From the NCBI GenBank assembly GCA_030770535.1, contig JASVEC010000017.1, positions 310,001-374,000 of the forward strand: 64,000 nucleotides of DNA, written 5' to 3'. The notes under the pieces are model-generated. The model made no database searches and was not told where the DNA came from. It worked only from the letters and a program-made list of their open reading frames with translations. The translations under genes and the position numbers were made by a program. The number at the start of each line of letters is the position of its first letter. The stretch's first letter is position 1. This document shows, piece after piece, positions 58,761-64,000 of the stretch. This stretch comes from Batkoa obscura. Lineage: Eukaryota > Entomophthoromycota > Entomophthoromycetes > Entomophthorales > Batkoaceae.

Positions 58761-59717
58761 ATGAACATAATTAAAAAACCCATCTATTATTTTATACTTG
58801 TAATAATTTTATTAAATTTTATTAATTGTAAGTTATAATTTATCATTTACTATGTCATTAATTGATTTTTTGAATTTAGCTAACCTTATCAATAACACAA
58901 ATCAATTACAACGACGACAGAATCAAGATGAAGGTAAAAAAGAAGGTGATGTAGGTAAAGGAGAACAAAAGAAACAAGAAGAACAAAAGAAACAAGAACA
59001 AAAAAAAGGAAATCAACAAGATCTTGATAAAAAACAAGAAAATGATAAAGATATTCAACAAAAAGAAGGAAATCAAAAAGAAGGAAATCAAAAAGATAAA
59101 GGAAATCAAAAAGATAAAGAAGATGATACAGATAATAAATTAGATAACAATAATACAGGCGATAAAAATGGTACACGAAGTATTCAAATATTAGAACCAA
59201 TTATGGGTTCTTTACAAGCTTGTAATATCCCTATTGGTGGGGAACAACCATTTCGATGGAAGCTACCAAGTAATACATTAAAAACCAATAAAGTAATTAT
59301 TGAAGCTGTATTAAATACTAATGGATTTATTGTTTCTTTTCCAATAACTAATAAAAATTTGAGCTTATCAGAAACTAAATTTAATTGGATTGTAGAAGAA
59401 CATTTAATGAGTCGAGATAATAGTACTACATTGAAGCCAGATGATAATTATAGGATTTATATTCGGGACCCGGAAAATGATTTATTACAACCTAAAAGTA
59501 ATCGATTATTACCTGCTATTGTCAGATGTAGTTTGTTTATTCCTATGGATGGTAAATACTTTTTTGTTATTGTTTGAATTGATGAGTTATTAATATAATT
59601 TGTTTGTTTTTTTTAGTTTCAGGAAAATATGTAGCATCGAATAATTTAATTAATATTAATAATGATGCTTTATTGATTTTTATGTTGACTTTTAGTTTAT
59701 GGATATCAATAAATTAA
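58761..59717 (+). CDS. secreted, probably GPI-anchored protein with Lys/Gln-rich region (DUF7137-like core)
   Basis: Three exons, 58761-58827, 58880-59551 and 59617-59717, give 279 residues. Exon 1 encodes a signal peptide (MNIIKKPIYYFILVIILLNF). Residues about 38-116 are a Lys/Gln/Glu/Asp-rich low-complexity stretch with repeated GNQK-type units. A globular region (about 118-248) begins IQILEPIMGSL and includes EQPFRWKLPS, two Cys near both ends, and NYRIYIRDPEND. Its order recalls the fungal DUF7137 domain (variable loop, W, then YxIYD near the end), from memory only. The final exon ends in a hydrophobic tail (ALLIFMLTFSLWIS) after small residues (VASNN), typical of GPI attachment. A cell-surface role is inferred; no enzyme motif is seen. 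Confidence 0.75.
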
Positions 59718-61258
59718 TTCAATTAAGTAAATATTTTATTTTTATTTTATTAAAGTGAATTAAATAAAATAATATTATATTAAATAAATCAAGGTTTGAT
59801 AATTAATTAATTATAAAAATTACGAAATAAATTTCAAATAAATTACTAATATTTCATATTGATTTCAAGTAAGTTTTAAAAAGTTGAAATAATTAATATT
59901 TATTTAACTCATTTAATGAAGCTTTTATTTTAACTACTTATTTACTCTTACTAAATTAATTTATCTCTTTCTACAGATGTAAAATATTTTCCAAAATGTT
60001 ATTATAATTTAAAATAAAAATAAAAATAAGAATAAAGTTTGAATGCTTATTATTATTAACTTAGTTAACTTAGTTAACTAAGAAGTATTCATAACTTATA
60101 GAAGCTTATCTATTACCTTCTAAAAATAAAGAACTGATTTTACTTAGCCTTATTGAGTTATAAATGCTAATTCATATAGCATAACTTTGAGATTCAATTT
60201 TAAAGTGTGTGACGCAAACCAAGAATATTTGAAAGATAAGAGAAAACAAAGAAATATCTATGAATTAGATAGATTGAATTATAACCACTTAATTTTGTAT
60301 TTTCCACTCATTTCTTTTTTTCTATTTTTTTTATAAAGTTAAAATTTTATTAACTTAACCAAACATTTATTTCAAAGCTAAAAATATGTTAAACAAATTA
60401 ACTGATTTTAAACTAAAAATCAAACCAATTAAAAGAAGAGTAATAATTAATATAAAATTGAAATATTACAAAAAAATAATGGACAAAATATTAACTTTTA
60501 ATTTTTAGTATTTTCCTCTCTACTCCTCTCGTGAAGTTTATAAAGTCATTTGATCCATTTTAATCTTTTCTCATAATAATAAAATACTTAAAAGTTCTCA
60601 ACTAATTCATAATTTTCTATATAAAAAATAAAAAATAATAAAATAATAAAATCTTAATATTTTCAGACTTATTTTCAGACTTATTTAAAGTTGTAGAAAT
60701 TTCAGTCCACTTTAAACATTTATGTCATATTATTTTATTAACCAATCAAATATCAATTTTCATTTGAACCTTAATAAAATGACTAAAACTCTTTTATGAC
60801 CTATTTAAGATTCATTTAGAAAATTTAAAGTTAAAAAGTAGTAAATAACATATATTAAACTTAAAAAATCAATTATACCAATAAAGTGATTCAAAAAGTT
60901 ATCACTAGAAAAGTCAAAAAGAGTTGTAATGAACGGTATTTTTTACTTTTTAAATTATCTAAGTTCAATTTAAGTACACTAAAAAAAGAATTAATTGTTT
61001 GAATAAAAATCATGGCATTAATTAGCATAAATTGATAAACCCGAATCAAGCATTCAAATGAAATTAGATAGAACCTCTCAATTATAAAGAGGAATAATAG
61101 AATCTTAAGCAAAAGAAAGTGAATTAATGCCATCATAATAGTTTTTAATTTTTTAATTTTTCTTTTTAAATTTAATTATTTCTTCATATTATTTTGTAAC
61201 TTTTTTATTCCTTTATTCCTTTATTATTTGTATATACAATCTTTAACAATTATAACAA
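59718..61258. other. 1.5 kb gene-free AT-rich stretch
   Basis: A short palindrome cttagttaactaag occurs near 60065. The frame at 60891-61136 (-) has no features. Nothing else seen. Confidence 0.6.
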
Positions 61259-62644
61259 ATGGATTTATTATATATTTTTAATGATTTATTAACTGGAATC
61301 AGTTTATTTTGTGCTGCTTTAGTATTAATCTTTATCTTATTAATAAGATTATATGATAAAGATTTAGTAAATCGAATTTCATTGAAAATCTGTGCAGCAA
61401 TATCAGTAGTAGATATCTTTCGAACGAGTTCTTTTTTCATTTATTTATATCATACATCGGATGATTTATTATGTAAATTGAATGCTATATTTTTAAATTA
61501 TATAATTATTAGTCATATGTTATTAACTTTTTCAATTGCTTTAAACCTTCAATTAGTATTCATTCATAATTTACGATATAAATCAAAATGGCAATATTAT
61601 TATTGGTTTTTAGGGTTTTTAGTTCCATTTATTATTACTTTTATTATGGTGATTATTGATGTTTTTGGTAAAGATGAAGTAGCTAATGCTTGTTTTTATA
61701 AAAATGTATATCCAGTTACAATCTATTCTGGTCTCACTTTATATGCTGGTTTTTTATTTTGGAATTTATTAGGTTGTTTGTATTGTTTTACTATTTCTCT
61801 ATTTATCATTTATCATTTAAAAAGAAAAACAAAACAATTAATTCAATTAAATCAACAACAAAATTCAAATCATTCTTCTGATTCTAATTTCTCCGCTCAT
61901 CAACAATCTAAATTAATTGTCAATCAATCGACTATTTCTTTATTAATAAGAAGAATGTAAGTATTTTATTCTTTTATTTGATTTATATTTTAAAATAAAA
62001 CTAATTTATTTTTAATAGTTGTATTTATTGTATGATACCTATGATAACTCAATCTGGTTGTATTGTTGGTTTAATCTATGAACAAATTCATGGGGAAATA
62101 CCTCATTCCTTTTTTGTATGGGATACTATAGCTACACGTAAATTTCAATTAATATATATTATAATTATATTAAAATATTAATTTTTAACTTTTAGATTTA
62201 TCAGGTATCTTAAATTTAATGGGTTTTTTATTTGATCCTGCATTTAAAAATTCCTTATTACATATACGTTATCAATTATATCAAAAATATAAAAATCAAA
62301 CATTAAATCAAAGTATCGAGAAAAGACAAAGTAATAATGCGTTTGAAATTATGGCATTGAAAGAATCTAAATGTAAAGAAAGAATTATTGATAAAATCTT
62401 TGTTTTTTTATTATTACGTGGGGATTTTAAAATTTGTCCAAATAATAGGAATTCAAATCATTCTCATAATCATAATAATCAAGTTCAACAAATTTTAAAT
62501 GATATAAGAAGAGATGTTCATATTAATAATAGTAATGAAGATATTAATGAAATTGAAGAGGAAAATAGTATTCAACCAATTAATTGTAATTTGGATAAAA
62601 CTAAAGAAAAAAGTCAGTATTTTAATTTAGTTAAGGGTTTATAA
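61259..62644 (+). CDS. seven-transmembrane G-protein-coupled-receptor-like protein
   Basis: Three exons, 61259-61956, 62019-62137 and 62196-62644, give 421 residues. Seven hydrophobic segments: about 11-31, 42-64, 73-103, 112-134, 158-187, 228-252 and 262-285. Cys72 (LLCKLN, start of helix 3) and Cys145 (ANACFYKN, second outer loop) are placed like the conserved GPCR disulphide. The third inner loop (188-227) is Gln/Asn/Ser-rich. Helix 6 follows basic residues (LLIRRI), and helix 7 ends GILNLMGFLFDPAF. The cytosolic tail of about 130 residues is Asn/His-rich. The general look is that of cAMP-receptor-like or class B-like fungal receptors; the ligand is unknown. Both introns lie in the part encoding helices 6 and 7. 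Confidence 0.78.
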
Positions 62645-64000
62645 TATCATATTGTTGCCTCAATTTTCAATTTTTTTTTCCATATCTTCTTTTCTTTTTT
62701 TAAATAAAATAGTGAGATCCTAAAAAGGTTGAAAATTTAATATTTAAAAACAAAATATATCTCTACTCCTTGAATTTTAAAACTACAAAAAGTTACATAA
62801 TATCAGTGGTAAAATGATACTTTTGTACTACTGCTTTTTTTATTTTGTTTTATATAATAAGTTTTAAAGTTATTAATAAGATGAATCACCTTTAACATAC
62901 CTAATAAAAATTAACACGTTTATCTAAAATAAACTTTTTGATAAGTTTATAATATCTTTCTTTTAAAAAAGGTACTACAGTTTATCTTTATTAAGATCCT
63001 CTTTTTCCACTTTACTTTACTAATAATTTATTACCTAAAAAGATCAGTTCTAAACTTTCAATAATATTATAAATATAGGTTCATATAACATTTGCTCCAT
63101 TAATTTTCATAATCAAATTTCAACTTATTCAACTTAAACTCTATTATTGATGATCATCCAACTTAATTTTACTCTATAAATTTACTATGTGCTCTTTAAC
63201 GCTATATTTATGGTTTTACATCTTATATATTTTTCTTTTTATTACTTTTACTTTAATTAGTTGCTTTTTCATTAGCTTTTATTTCCTTATTAGACATCTT
63301 CTTTAATAAAAATCTTGTATTATTTCTTTTATATTATAAAATTTACACAAAAGCTTTACCTTCACTCAATTTAATTTATATTAAATTCATCACTCCTCTT
63401 CAAGCTTATTGTTCTTTCATTTCATTTTTTTAAATCTATCAAAGATACGAAAGGGTTGGTCCCTTTCTCTAAACTCATTGTAAAATTTCTTAGGATGATA
63501 AAATTTATAAAATTCGGTGGAGTCTATAATATAAAATTTTACTTTAGTTAATAGAGCACAAGTGCTTATCTTTTTTAAGAGAAAAAAGTATACAAAGTTA
63601 GATATAAAGATATTATTTAATAAACTGTACAAGATATAGTAATAGCAATAAAATTTATGAATTTTATTCAGTTAAATTCAACTTTGACTAATATATATCA
63701 AGTTATATATATATATATATAATACAATTTATTTTATATTTATAATATTAACAACAAATGGATTATTGTTTGGATCTCAATCTAGTAAATATTTCAAAAC
63801 TTTTGAAAATTTTTAGCTAATATTAATATATAAAAAGTCACATTCATAGGAGAAATAGCCTTACAAATAATTAGATTAGAATGATCACTACAGCAAATAT
63901 TAGGGTGCCAATCAACATATGGATAAAGTGGGATAATATCTAGATAACACACTTTATTTGTTATTGCTTTAAATGTGTTCAATAAACCAGTTCTAGCTAA
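62645..64000. other. intergenic, right edge of window
   Basis: AT-rich with a (TA)n run at about 63703-63721. Short frames at 63417-63632 (-) and 63794-63982 (-) show no family features. Nothing else seen. Confidence 0.6.

Noticed and set aside
58889-59200. 103-codon minus-strand frame, very Leu/Phe-rich
   Set aside because: It is the complement of the Lys/Gln-rich repeat of the GPI-type gene; the Leu/Phe content follows from the AAA/GAA codons on the other strand.
1-64000. CRISPR arrays, bacterial operons, rRNA genes
   Set aside because: No regularly spaced repeats and no rRNA-like conserved stretches; genes have spliceosomal introns, so the window is eukaryotic.

Overview
The window is strongly AT-rich nuclear DNA from a fungus. 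Genes are split by short introns (about 44-108 bases, GTAAGT-like donors, TAG acceptors). The gene set is fungal: VTC4-type polyphosphate polymerase, Num1/Mcp5-type cortical anchor, Ste11/Byr2 MAPKKK, MEF2/Rlm1-type MADS factor, COMPASS Ash2/Bre2, CSC1/RSN1 channel, DOPA 4,5-dioxygenase. Many coding AAT runs give poly-asparagine, and there is a seven-transmembrane receptor of a kind expected in early-diverging fungi. A zoopagomycete such as an entomophthoralean (Conidiobolus-like) is plausible, but this is inference and the species cannot be fixed from the sequence.

Layout. 0.4-3.5 kb: CSC1-type channel (+). 4.1-5.2 kb: a dead medium-chain alcohol dehydrogenase (ADH) copy. 6.7-12.9 kb: a 2021-residue coiled-coil/PH cortical anchor (+). 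13.6-15.0 kb: a J-domain membrane protein (+). 15.1-16.7 kb: GPN1 GTPase (-). 16.9-20.1 kb: a membrane-anchored amidohydrolase (-). 21.0-21.5 kb: DOPA dioxygenase (-). 22.0-22.9 kb: Ash2/Bre2 (+). 23.0-25.7 kb: mitochondrial SUV3 helicase (-). 27.3-29.0 kb: MADS-box factor (+).

29-52 kb is the accessory part. It holds seven further ADH copies, making eight with the one at 4.1 kb: five intact, one frameshifted, two clear pseudogenes. eL30 (42.9 kb) and a Ste11-like kinase (44.4-47.5 kb) sit among them. Eight copies of a ~107-base MITE-like element (ends TGGGGATGT, usually flanked by TA) lie around the ADH genes. Two nearly identical 430-base LTR-like elements in opposite orientation (34.9-35.9 kb) make a kilobase-scale palindrome; one has landed inside a MITE copy. 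Three ADH copies share an almost identical central block between diverged ends, the mark of recent gene conversion.

53-64 kb: a small membrane protein with a symmetric eight-cysteine tail, VTC4, a GPI-type secreted protein with a Lys/Gln-rich stretch, and a seven-transmembrane receptor, separated by long gene-poor AT-rich stretches.

Exon coordinates were worked out by hand from splice signals and reading-frame continuity; every multi-exon model given sums to a whole number of codons. No RNA data or database search was available.
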